Shown one piece after another: positions 46,046-55,598 of a stretch of 64,000 nucleotides of DNA. The DNA is taken from positions 8,255,638-8,319,637 of the forward strand of contig JBBCBC010000031.1 of the NCBI GenBank assembly GCA_037126765.1, read 5' to 3'. How positions within the stretch are numbered: the first letter of the stretch is position 1; each line of letters starts with the position of its first letter. A program made the translations under genes and the position numbers. The DNA comes from Stenogyne calaminthoides. Taxonomy: Eukaryota > Streptophyta > Magnoliopsida > Lamiales > Lamiaceae. The notes under the pieces were generated by a model. The model was given only the letters and a program-made list of their open reading frames with translations. It was not told the DNA's origin and made no database searches.

Positions 46046-48241
46046 TCATGTTCCATCTTGTGTTGGAAATTTAACACAATAGTAATACGTAGAACAGGCC
46101 GCTTTAAATTCCTGAATAAACGGGCGACCTAGAAACCCGTTATAAGTTGACGGAGCATCGACGATTACAAAATCTAGCATTCTAGTTCGTCGAATGTCTG
46201 GATTCAGAGTTGATTCTAACTCGACTCTTAACCTAATCATACCATAGGGTCGGGTTACAGATTCCCCAAAACCCATTATGGTATGATCACACGGTTCAAC
46301 ATAACTGCTCAAGTCCCCAACTTGCTTTTCCATCTGGTGAAGGGTGTTGACGAACAAAATGTTCGCATAAGCTCCGGTGTCAACCAGGAGGCAGTGCACC
46401 TTCAACCCGAGGAGACGAGCACTGATGGTTAAGGAGTCATTGTGGGGAGTTATGATTCCGTCGAGATCGTCTTCTGAAAACATGATTTGGTGTGAGGGTG
46501 GCGTGCTAGCTGATGTGCTCGCCACCTTCACTTGATGGATGTTTTGCATGACACGCATCTCCATCTTTTTTCGTCTATTCGTTAATGTTGGTGCCTGGTA
46601 ACATCCACCCACTGGACCATATTCAGGACGTATCATGTGAATCTCTTGACTTTCTCGACCTCTTCCCACAGTAGGAGGCCCTCTTTTGGGTATTTCAGAC
46701 CTCTTACGTGATTCTTCGGGATCACTATCAGATGTTTGTTCGGCTTTTCGCTTACCCCTTCGATCTTCTGTTTTTTCTGTTTGAGAGTCTCTGCTCACCG
46801 ACTTTTTTAGGAACTGGGTAAGACGATTATCTTCGTATAGCTTCCAAAGTTGGCGGAGTAAATCGCGACAATCTTCTATATTGTGCCCGATGTACTCGTG
46901 ATAATTACAATATTTGGAAGCATTGAGCCGATGCTTGTCCATTATGATTCTTCTCGGCCTATCCAACATGTCCCGGTCTCTGATTTGGTTAAAGATTGTT
47001 TCCGCTGAAATGCCCAAGAGACTTCGTAGGGCGTTTGCTTCTGCTCTTTCTTCGAATGGTTTGAAAGAGCCTGGGGGTTTGTACCCCCCTTCATTCATCA
47101 CTTTCTTCCCGAAAACTTTCCTAGTTGTAGGTTCCTGACCCAATCGTGATTGGGCGAGCAAATCTTGCATGGCTATGATTTTGGCCGCTCGCTCTCGGAA
47201 TTCTGAATATGTGTTCGGCCAGTCTTGATGCATGGTCTTCCACATATCAGTGTTTAGAGTCAGGCCACCGACCACCGCGAGGATTTTGGCATCCTCTTCA
47301 ACTGGGGCCCCATCATACAAGCATTTATCAAATCTTTCTATGTATGCTCGATCAAACTCACCTTTTAGTTGGGAAAAATGCGCCAACCTTTGTTTTGGCG
47401 CTGGGCGAGCACACATGGATGAAAAGTGGGACATAAATTGTTGTCCCAATTGGGCGAAAGATGTGATAGACACAGCGGGCAAAGTAGAAAACCATCTATG
47501 CGCCCGATCACCCAAAGTCATGGGGAATGATCGGCACTGCGTCGCGTCTGTGGCCCCCATCGCGATCATAAAGTCTGAGTATTTGCTGAGATGGACATGA
47601 GGGTCAGACTCAGCATTGAACATGGGAATTGGCGGTCGAGACTTCACCACTTTCTCTTGTATTTCAGCCGCCATGATAGCCGGTGACAATGGCGAGCAGG
47701 GTATTGTGCTCGCTCGAGGGTGGCCTTTGGTCGCGGCCAGGTCGGCCTGTAAACCCTCGATGGCTTTTTGCATTTTCGCGAATTTTGTGGAACTGATAGA
47801 CTTAGATCGGGGCTGTTTCCCATCATGAGGACCCAGTGGGTCATGCTCGTGATGGGGCAGTCCCCCTTTCCAAGTTCGTGCTTGACTACCCAATCGATGA
47901 TGGATAGACAATTTTGTTCCCGCCGATTTTTGTTCGGCATGCAGATGATCATGAAGATCTGAATGTGCGGGCATTTTTATTGGCTGTTCCTTTCCTGGAT
48001 CCTGCCGCCTATTATTGCAGATTCGGTCTTCGGCGAAGAGCCTCAAACGTCCAAACACTGATGGTCTAGACCCTTGAGGCTGTTCGTCATCAGACGTATC
48101 ATCGGGTTTTTTATTCGCCCGCTTCACAATTTTCTTTTTAACTTGCTCGCTATCAGGTGTATGCAAGCTTCGCTCTTCACGTTCTTGAGTTTCTAACTTA
48201 GCCAACTCTTTATCGACCCTGTCTTTTTGTGCTCGCAACAA
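46046..48241 (-). CDS. D gag and protease (731 codons open)
   Basis: Gag capsid domain of the Retrotrans_gag type (HRWFSTLPAVSITSFAQLGQ, ERFDKCLYDGAPVEEDAKI), about residues 190-370. A basic linker and a short Cys/His motif (YCNYHEYIGHNIEDC) follow at about 455-470. An aspartic protease with LLVDTGAYANILF lies around residue 640. The natural start is probably ATG 48402 (MPQSRNSQTGRSG), 84 nt after the PBS, joined through a one-base shift near 48245. The open frame ends at TGA 46046-46048, where related proteins usually continue (VKGDQKKARDC follows in frame), so the stop looks secondary. Confidence 0.85.
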   Translation of the reverse strand: MLRAQKDRVDKELAKLETQEREERSLHTPDSEQVKKKIVKRANKKPDDTSDDEQPQGSRPSVFGRLRLFAEDRICNNRRQDPGKEQPIKMPAHSDLHDHLHAEQKSAGTKLSIHHRLGSQARTWKGGLPHHEHDPLGPHDGKQPRSKSISSTKFAKMQKAIEGLQADLAATKGHPRASTIPCSPLSPAIMAAEIQEKVVKSRPPIPMFNAESDPHVHLSKYSDFMIAMGATDATQCRSFPMTLGDRAHRWFSTLPAVSITSFAQLGQQFMSHFSSMCARPAPKQRLAHFSQLKGEFDRAYIERFDKCLYDGAPVEEDAKILAVVGGLTLNTDMWKTMHQDWPNTYSEFRERAAKIIAMQDLLAQSRLGQEPTTRKVFGKKVMNEGGYKPPGSFKPFEERAEANALRSLLGISAETIFNQIRDRDMLDRPRRIIMDKHRLNASKYCNYHEYIGHNIEDCRDLLRQLWKLYEDNRLTQFLKKSVSRDSQTEKTEDRRGKRKAEQTSDSDPEESRKRSEIPKRGPPTVGRGRESQEIHMIRPEYGPVGGCYQAPTLTNRRKKMEMRVMQNIHQVKVASTSASTPPSHQIMFSEDDLDGIITPHNDSLTISARLLGLKVHCLLVDTGAYANILFVNTLHQMEKQVGDLSSYVEPCDHTIMGFGESVTRPYGMIRLRVELESTLNPDIRRTRMLDFVIVDAPSTYNGFLGRPFIQEFKAACSTYYYCVKFPTQDGT

Positions 48242-48402
48242 GAAAGTGATGGCCTTTGTTGTGGCCGTGGATCATTGGCAATATCCTCAAGATTGATGGT
48301 CTCCACTGCCAGATCTTTATGAGGCTGGCGCTGAGCCTCCTTCCGGTCATGAGGTCGACTTTGTCCCGACCTCCCTGTTTGCGAGTTCCTAGATTGAGGC
48401 AT
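48242..48402 (-). pseudogene. D gag N-terminus, out of frame
   Basis: MPQSRNSQTGRSGQSRPHDR and onward to about 48245, Arg/Gln-rich as in Tat gag N-termini. One base shift separates it from the 731-codon frame. Confidence 0.55.
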
Positions 48403-48466
48403 TATATTTCTTTTTTCTGCCTCGGCTAACTAAGAGTTTGTGTATGGGTTGATTTTTTGGTGAAGC

Positions 48467-48485
48467 ACCCTCCTTCTAGCGCCAA
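48467..48485 (-). other. Primer-binding site of D
   Basis: On the minus strand TGGCGCTAGAAGGAGGGTG begins just after the LTR end. The tRNA cannot be fixed by eye. Confidence 0.6.
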
Positions 48486-48486
48486 T

Positions 48487-49734
48487 TGTCGCGAGTCATT
48501 TTTTATGAAGAGTTTTATGTGGCTAATTTGGGAACGACTCACAAACAAAATATGCACGTAAAAAAATAGGTATAAATAAGATGAATTTGTTGACCCAGTT
48601 CGTCAGGAAATGACTACTCTGGAGGCATACCAAGCCAGGATGTGGTATTATGAGTTTTACACATACAATATTCGATACACCTTATGAAGATGAATCATTA
48701 CTGATGAAGATAATCTAGAGAGTTAGCATATGAGTGCTAGGGTTTCTGTATGTGTGGATAATCACTCGAATTTTTCTGTTCCTCGCCTCTCTGGGGAATT
48801 TCTTGTGTGGGTATAACTTTTTCCGGGAAAGTTTTACGAACCTTTCTCTTCTTCTTTTTCTTCCTTTTATAGCACTCAAACAAGCATGAAATTTGGGTTG
48901 CAAACATGATTTGGAGACTTTGGGTCATGCAAGAATTTGATTGGTTTGCCACGTTTCCAACTTCGTCTTCTAGATCGATCTTTGCTTTTGCTTGTCTATA
49001 GGGCACCTTTTGGTCGTCCAAATTAATCTTTTTTGCTTAGATGCTTTGGTTAGATGTTTTTTGTTGGAAATCTTTGTCGCCTTTAACCATATCGATGTTT
49101 TCGGGATATGGAAGTGTTGAACTCTCGGGATCCTCGAAATGTTGCACACCGCATCCGACCCCCTCGGGATATGTTGGTCGACCCACCGGGATATCGATGC
49201 TTTGTGTTGAAATTAACTCTCGGTTAGATGCCTTTAACCATGTCGAAGTCTTTGAATGTTGATGTTGTCTTGAGATAAGTGTTGACCCTCGGGATATCTC
49301 GAGTTGTTGTCGCGAGCATCTTGACCCTCGGGATATCTCGAGTTGCGAAAGCATTCGGGATATCCGAAAGATTCCGAGGCATCTTGACCCTCAGGATATC
49401 TGAGCCTTTCAGGATATCTGAGTTGTGATGAGTTGCGAGCATACTGACCTTCAGGATATCTGAGCCTTTCAGGATATCTGAGTTGCGAGCATACTGAACC
49501 TCATGATATCTGAGCCTTTTGGCCGTCTGAGTCTTTTTGACTTAACTCATTTAATTCCTCTTTCCTGATCTGAATGACAAATACGCATGTTTGCTCGGTA
49601 GGCTGGTTGAGCAACTTTGGTCGGTCGGTGAGCGATGAGCACACTTGTCCATCGGGCATAATTATTTTAATAAATATTACACGTGTCGCTCTTACGTGTT
49701 CGATTAATCCTGAATTATTATATCGAACACAACA
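48487..49734 (-). repeat. 5' LTR of D (1248 bp)
   Basis: TGTTGTGTTCG..CGCGACA on the minus strand. TATA (TATAAAA) at 48865-48871. Longer than the 3' LTR because of the subrepeat block 49090-49515. Confidence 0.88.
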
Positions 49735-49739
49735 AATTT
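49735..49739. other. Right target-site duplication of D (AATTT)
   Basis: Matches 36144-36148. Confidence 0.85.
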
Positions 49740-50770
49740 ATAAGAAGTAATTTTTAAATAGCTTATAAATTGTCAAAGTGTTTGGCTAATAAAAATTATA
49801 AGTTCTTTAATAATTTAAAAAATATTTTTTAACTTTAATATAATATAATTTATTTATTTTTTAAATAAATTTTTTATTTTCGAAATTGTTTTTGAAAATA
49901 ATTTTCTTTATCGAAAATATATTATTTTTTTTGGAAAATGGAAAAAAATATTGTTTTAAAAAAATAAAAAAACATATATTTTATTTTTTTAGAAAAATTA
50001 AGTTTTTTTAAAGGCAAATTTTCTTAATTATTTTATTTTTGTATATTGAGATGTTCGAGTTGGGTCAAAGTCGAGGGGGTCGGACTGGGCTCGAGTTATC
50101 TTGGATTCTGGTCGGACCGAGCAGGGTTTGGGCCGTGATGGGTTGGGTTAAGGTAGAGCTTATATAATTTTTGTAAAATAAGTTGGGATGTCCCAACTTA
50201 TTTTTGTAGAGCTTATAAGTTCTAAAGAGTTTTTTTTTTGTGATTAATCATTTTATTTTACCAAATACAATTAAAAGGCTTATAAGTTCCCAAATAATTT
50301 TTTTTTTCAAAAGTAATTTTTTTTATTTAATTTTTTAAATGATTTTTTTTTTCGAAAATAAAAATATTATTTATTTTTTAGAAATATTAATTGTTTTTAA
50401 AGAATTTTTTTTTAATTATTTTATTTTTGTATATTGAGATGTCCTGACCAGGTTTGGATTGGGTCCGAGTTACGGGTCGTGTTGGGCTCAAGTCGGACCG
50501 AGTTGTGTTGTATTCTGATCGACTGGGGGGTTGGGCCGTGATGGATTGGTATAATGTAAAGGTTGTATAATTTTCGTAAAATAAGTTGGGATATCCTGAC
50601 TTATTTTTTTGGAGCGTATAAGCTCTAAAGAGTTTTGATCTTATAAAATATTAACCATCTTATTTTACCAAACAAAACTAAGGAGTTTATAAGTTCGTAA
50701 ACAACTTATAAGACGTTTTAAAGAACTTATAAGTTGTGTCAAAGATCAATTTATGAGAATCCCCAAATCT
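49740..50770. repeat. AT-rich TTATAAGTT repeat interrupted by D, with an internal duplication
   Basis: Continues the sequence left of D (36080-36148). Carries many AACTTATAAGTT palindromes. Two ~400 bp blocks are related: 49790-50235 and 50275-50655. Each has TTGTATATTGAGATGT, then a GC-rich GGTCGGACCGAG / GGTTGGGCCGTGATGG part, then AAATAAGTTGGGAT and CTCTAAAGAGTTTT. Non-autonomous, class unknown. Confidence 0.5.
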
Positions 50771-50794
50771 TCATTGCCTATAAAAGTTAGAGAT

Positions 50795-51245
50795 TTTTTT
50801 TGCCCTTAACTTATATATTGTTTAATTTTTATCCCAAAAAATTTAGTTGTTTAATTTTGGTTAAAAAAAAAATTGATCATTCAATTTTGGTCCAGTTTAT
50901 ACCAAAAAATCGCGAATGACGTTGTTTTTTGTCAGGTACAAGTTACGTGCATTTTGATATAAATTGGGGGGTTTCCGAACCCCTTGATGACGTGAACGCT
51001 GACTACTATTTTAATTTTTTTATTCACTCATGTGTAATTTAAAAATTGAATAAAAAATTAAAATATATTAAACAAGACATTCAACGTCCACGTCAGTGAG
51101 GGTATTGAAAACCCCCAAATTTACTGACACGCGACTCACGTGTGGTCGAAACGATATTGTTTGTGATTTTTCCTGTGAAAATTAAGTTAAAATTGGACAA
51201 TAACTTTAATTATGAGAACTTAATTGACAGTTAGATTTTTGAGAA
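50795..51245. mobile_element. Foldback-type non-autonomous element
   Basis: Inner arms are clear inverted repeats: AAATTGGGGGGTTTCCGAACCCC...GACGTGAACG (50960-51003) against 51077-51122. Weaker pairing continues outward (TTTTGGTCCAGTTTATACC against 51170-51210). The arms flank a ~75 bp AT-rich middle. Borders and TSD not established. Confidence 0.45.
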
Positions 51246-51547
51246 AAATAGATAATAGAGTAATTATGGGAAATATTTTTTTTCTCATAAAATTTAAATA
51301 CTCCACTATACTTGCTAATAATAGGTTAATATTTTGGCACACCTGCCGCCTGTGCAATCGGGTACAATCTCAATCAAAATTTGATTAAAAAAATCAAGTA
51401 AATAGTTATTTTTAATTTTTTGCTAAAACAACCGAGAGCATATGTTTATGTGGGACAAAGTATTCGTTCATACTATGAAACATATTAATTAAGTAGACTG
51501 AAAAATTACTAATATTGTTTAATCTGCAATATTTTGCGTATATACTA

Positions 51548-52000
51548 CTCCCTCTATCTCAAACTTATTTTCCTGTATTCCATTTTGGGCATCTCATACT
51601 TATTTTCCTATTTCCTTAAATGAAAATTTCTACTTTATCACTTTATAACTTTATCACATAAAATACTAATAAATAACTATTTTTAACCTCAACTACCCAT
51701 CACTTTATCACTTTTTTTTATCGAACAAAGTTAGTTGTTAGTACACCAAGCACCCAAACATTCTACAAATTCACCAAGCCACCTTATAACTCTCATACTC
51801 CAATTCGTTCCCAAAGGGAATCGAACCTGGGTCTCCCACTCAATTGAGGAGCCCAGTGGCCAGGTGGGCTAAGCTTTATCACTTTATCATATAAAATACT
51901 AATAAATAACTATTTCTATCAAATACTTTATCATTTTATCATTTTTTTCTTAAAACTCGAGCATACAGTAAACAGGAAAACAACTATGGGACGGAGGGAG
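51548..52000. mobile_element. Stowaway-like MITE with nested SINE
   Basis: TIRs CTCCCTCTATCTCAAACTTA (left) and, at the right end, ACTATGGGACGGAGGGAG. TA duplications at 51546-51547 and 52001-52002. A related but shorter copy sits at 63103-63314. Internal TTTATCAC..ATAAAATACTAATAAATAAC is present on both sides of the SINE. Confidence 0.82.
51715..51873 (-). mobile_element. tRNA-derived SINE inside the Stowaway MITE
   Basis: On the minus strand an A box TAGCCCACCTGG (51871-51860) and a B box GGTTCGATTCC (51827-51817), 33 bp apart as in Pol III promoters. The tail is A-rich. A 12 bp duplication, CTTTATCACTTT, lies at 51703-51714 and 51874-51885. Length ~159 bp is usual for plant SINEs. Confidence 0.85.
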
Positions 52001-52074
52001 TAATATTTTTTTCATACTAAAAACATTAATTTTTTTTATTTATTTTTGTATAAATTAAAACTTCATTATAATTT

Positions 52075-52195
52075 TTTGTTTAAAAATTGAAATGGATATC
52101 TAGGAGAAGTAGTGGTGTAGAGGAAGCGGCATGAATTTGTCCATTTCGTGTTCATGTGCTCAGCATTACAATTTACAACGTTCATCTCATTCTGC
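52075..52195 (+). repeat. ~100 bp three-copy motif, copy 1
   Basis: Core AGTGGTGTAGAGGAAGCGGCATGAA, typed in part: GTGGTGTAGAGGAAGCGGC, then CATTTCGTGTTCATGTGCT and CATTACAATTTACAA. Copies 2 and 3 are at 52832 and 63415. Identity unknown. Confidence 0.55.
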
Positions 52196-52210
52196 CCCAA
52201 ATTATTGTTA

Positions 52211-52232
52211 TTATATATATATATATATATAT
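52211..52232. repeat. (TA)n microsatellite
   Basis: About ten AT dinucleotides. Confidence 0.8.
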
Positions 52233-52321
52233 GATGTATGATATGCAGTATGATCATATACAAAAGACAAAAACGTCAGTAAATTAATATCAAAATGAAA
52301 CTTTAAAGTTAATACTATAAG

Positions 52322-52774
52322 CAATGTTTTCATAATCGAATCGGTGATCGAATCAGATGAACCACCGATCACGGTTCAACCCGGTCGGACGGCTCAGCCC
52401 GCGATTGGTTCAACTGTTTTTCTATGTTTAGTTAAAAAAAAACAAAATAAGTATACATCTACAAAAATTTAAATATATATTTTATAACTTTTCATATTAT
52501 ATTTTATAAATTGTGTCTCACCTCATACATTTATCCCACATCGAAAGTATTGGAGAAAAATGTGAGAGGAATATAAATTTAAAATTTTAAATATTTAATA
52601 TAAATTAATAATTTAATTTTTTTAAAAAACAAGAAAAAATCCGGTTATTTAGGTTGAACTGGTTTTGACCGGTTCAACCAGTTCAACCCGAAATCCGGTT
52701 ATATAATGCTTTTTTAACGGGTTACCGCGGGGTTTCGGTTGAACCGCCGGTTTAACCCGGTTTTGAAAACAGTG
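52322..52774. mobile_element. hAT-like MITE (453 bp)
   Basis: TIRs CAATGTTTTCATAATC and the reverse complement of GGTTTTGAAAACAGTG, of the CA(A/G)TG type. 8 bp duplication ACTATAAG at 52314-52321 and 52775-52782. The ends are rich in GGTTCAACC/CCGGTT; the middle is AT-rich. No transposase. Confidence 0.75.
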
Positions 52775-52827
52775 ACTATAAGTATTAAAAAGTGGAAATT
52801 AATATATGTGCTGAAAATTAGAAATTA

Positions 52828-52925
52828 ATGGTTATCGAGGAGAAGCAGTGGTGTAGAGGCAGCGGCATGAAATTCTCGATTTCGTGTTCACATGCTGTTC
52901 ATTACAATTTACAAGAAGTAACGCC
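52828..52925 (+). repeat. ~100 bp three-copy motif, copy 2
   Basis: TATCGAGGAGAAGCAGTGG, TGTAGAGGCAGCGGCATG, TTTCGTGTTCACATGCTG and CATTACAATTTACAAG. Flanks do not match copy 1. Confidence 0.55.
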
Positions 52926-54459
52926 ATTAATATGAACAAGTCAACTGCTTTAATTTGTAAATTAGGCTTACAAATTTAAGTATTTATAAATTTATTGGAA
53001 ATAGTAATTTTAAATTTATGAATTTCAAATTCATCCATTCAAATGGAGCTTAAGAATTTTTTGAAATTTTAGGAATTTTAAAAGAATGGATCTAATGCAT
53101 ATATATGTATACTCATGTGCTTGCAGTGTCTTATTAGACATTTTTAATCGTCTGAACTTGTTATAATAAAATACTCCTATGTAATTTATTTATAATGAAT
53201 CATGCCATTATTTTTTTATATGAATAATTGCACGATTCAATGTAAATAAATTACATTTTTTAGTATAACAAGTGTATTATTCTAAAATACATTATAAGTC
53301 CACGGTGCACTACTTAGATTTAAAATTTATGATTTAATTTTATGTATTTGTTAAATCATGGTGTTTGACTTTATAATGTATTGAAAAATGTGGGTCAAGT
53401 TTATTGTGTAATTTAGAAAAATGTATTGAAAATAAATGAAATGGGCCAAATAATTTAAATTTATAATATACACTAGGTTCATGGTAGACTAACTCTTGTT
53501 ATATTATTTATTGTTTATGATTGTAATTATATTAATTAATAAATCTTATAGCTAGGTTGTTTGTATGGGTGTAATATTAAATTTAGGGAAAAAATATAGT
53601 AAATTTTGTTTATCTATTTTCTACTTTATTTTGTAGTGAAATACATTTATATTCTTATTAGAAAAAATATTTGTACCCGTATGGTCCACATCTTTACTCG
53701 CTCATTCATCTTTATATATTTATTTTTTATTATATCATAATTGTGTATAAATAAAAAAATTATCAAATAATTTATTATAATGATATTTAATTTATTGCAT
53801 CAATAAAATTAATAAATAAAATAATTATTTTGTATTAAAATAATAATAAACAAGTTTAGCAAATAATTTAAGGGATCAATTATCATTTTTTATTCTTTAT
53901 AATTGTAAATATTATTAATTTTATTTTAAAAATTGAATAAATCGCTTGTAATTTTTTTTTAACTCTATTTTTATTGATCTCGTACTTTTAATTGTGATAT
54001 GTTTATTTTAAAATTTAAAAACATACATTTAAATACTATATTTGATTACATCATTATAAATTTGTTTATATTTATATCTTTTATATGTATATGTTGTGTA
54101 GTGCAAGATGAGAATGGGAAGATGTGTGGGATAGTGGTGGGAACCATTTTCAAATTTAGGGGCATATTTGAATAATGAATGGGCAGTGGACTTTTTTTTT
54201 TGTTTATTATTAGTGGGATGGGTATGATTTTATTTTTATTTTTTATTATGGGTATATTTATCATTCTTCACTATTAGATTTATGAAAATCAGATTTTAAA
54301 AGACGGAACCCAATTTTTAGCCAGATCTATTTTAAAAAGTTTTTTTTGTCAATAATTTTAATTTTATTCTTTTATAGCCAAGAAAATATTATGTTTACCA
54401 ACTATACCCTCATTTTTTTTTAAAAAAAAAGACCAGTTCTTTTATTTTTTCTTGACAAA
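52926..54459. other. AT-rich intergenic DNA
   Basis: No gene. 53220-53320 (TTGCACGATTCAATGTAAATAA...GTATAACAAGTGTATTATTC) matches the core of the 34428-35218 palindrome. Confidence 0.5.
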
Positions 54460-54712
54460 GTATAGTGTGAACAAGTTTTACGGTGAAACTGGTTAAGGAG
54501 TGTGACTTATATTACTAAAGTGTGTGACTTTTTACTATAAAGTGTGTGACTTTTTACTGTAAAGAGTATTACTCATAAAAGTGAAGGGTGTGACTTATAT
54601 TATAACAAAGAGTGTCGTAGTAATAACTGAAGTGTGTGACTTATATTACTAAAGTGTGTGTCTGTAAAAAAAAAAAAAACCAGTTTCACGGTGAACAAGT
54701 TTCACAGCATAC
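54460..54712. mobile_element. MITE family F, copy 2 (complete)
   Basis: Left end GTATAGTGTGAACAAGTTTT followed by ACGGTGAAACTGG; the right end is an inverted version (CCAGTTTCACGGTGAACAAG). Inside are 4-6 direct GTGTGACTT(ATATTACTAAA/TTTTACTATAAA) subrepeats. No coding; TSD uncertain. Confidence 0.65.
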
Positions 54713-54795
54713 CAACTCTTTTTTCTTTCATTTTTCATTTTATTCTTTGCTAATACATCTCTCGTCACTCTTTTTTTCTTTCAATCATTTGAGAT

Positions 54796-55140
54796 GTGGT
54801 ACGAGCTTAAATAAAATGTATTATATGGTGAATTAATGGTGGTACGAGTTTCAATAAAGCGTGATCTGGTGGAAAAATGATTATACGAGCTTAAATAAAA
54901 TGTGGTAACGTGGTGAATTAGTAGTATCTGAGCTTCAATAAAGTGTGGTAGGGGTGAAAAAAATGGTGGTACAAGATTAAATAAAGTGTGGTGCGTGGTG
55001 AATTAATGGTGGTACGACCTCAATAATGTGTAATCTGAGGATAAATTAATGGTGATACGCCTTTAATAAAGTGTAATGCGGGGTGAATTAATAATAGTAC
55101 GAGCTTAATAAAATATGGTACGAAATAAATTAATGTTTGA
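54796..55140 (+). repeat. ~52 bp tandem repeat, 6-7 units
   Basis: Unit: GGTACGAGCTTAAATAAA, then GTGTGGT..GTGGTGAATTAATGGT. Units diverge by substitutions and small indels. Confidence 0.7.
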
Positions 55141-55574
55141 ATATGTTGTAGTAGCAGAGTGTTGATCGGATGAGGAAGAGGTAAATTTATTTTAATTTTT
55201 AGGAGAAAATGCCATTTGATATTTTTTAAGAATACAACAGTTTTTTTCCCTATTTTATTTAGTTTTTTTAGTTAATTAAATATGGGTATAAGAGTCTAAA
55301 TAATAATTCTTTTGGTTAGAAAAGAACAAATTAAACTTTAATGACATAAAAGAATATTTACGTTTACATTGGGCTATATATAACTCTATCCTATTTTAAA
55401 ATTTCAAAATTAGAACGAATTTTAAATTTCAAAAACCAAAATCAAAATTTTAAAACTTAAACAAACCGTGCCTAATACATGAAATATAAGGGGCAATATT
55501 GAACATTTGTTTTGGAAATTTAGATATAATTTTGATGAATTGTCAAAATAATGTAATATAATTAATTAAAATTT
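55141..55574. other. AT-rich DNA, no feature seen
   Basis: No sustained frame. The T-rich tract ending at about 55580 is the A tail of the LINE on the minus strand. Confidence 0.5.
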
Positions 55575-55598
55575 TATTTTTTTTGAAAACCAGACAAC

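Larger units (their letters stand above)
36149..49734 (-). mobile_element. Element D: Tat-like Ty3/gypsy retrotransposon with antisense gene
   Basis: 13,586 bp, minus strand, LTRs at 48487-49734 (5') and 36149-37306 (3'), TG..CA ends and AATTT duplications. Order gag, protease, RT, RNase H, second (archaeal-type) RNase H, integrase; the second RNase H and the antisense 3' gene point to the Tat group (Retand/Ogre relatives). The gag-pol frame is near-intact apart from stop codons. Between integrase and the 3' LTR lie ~5.2 kb of non-pol sequence holding an oppositely oriented spliced gene and short repeats. Confidence 0.88.

Noticed and set aside
52828..52925. MIR162-like precursor
   Set aside because: Similarity is ten bases to the star strand; the mature miR162 sequence and a good hairpin are absent.
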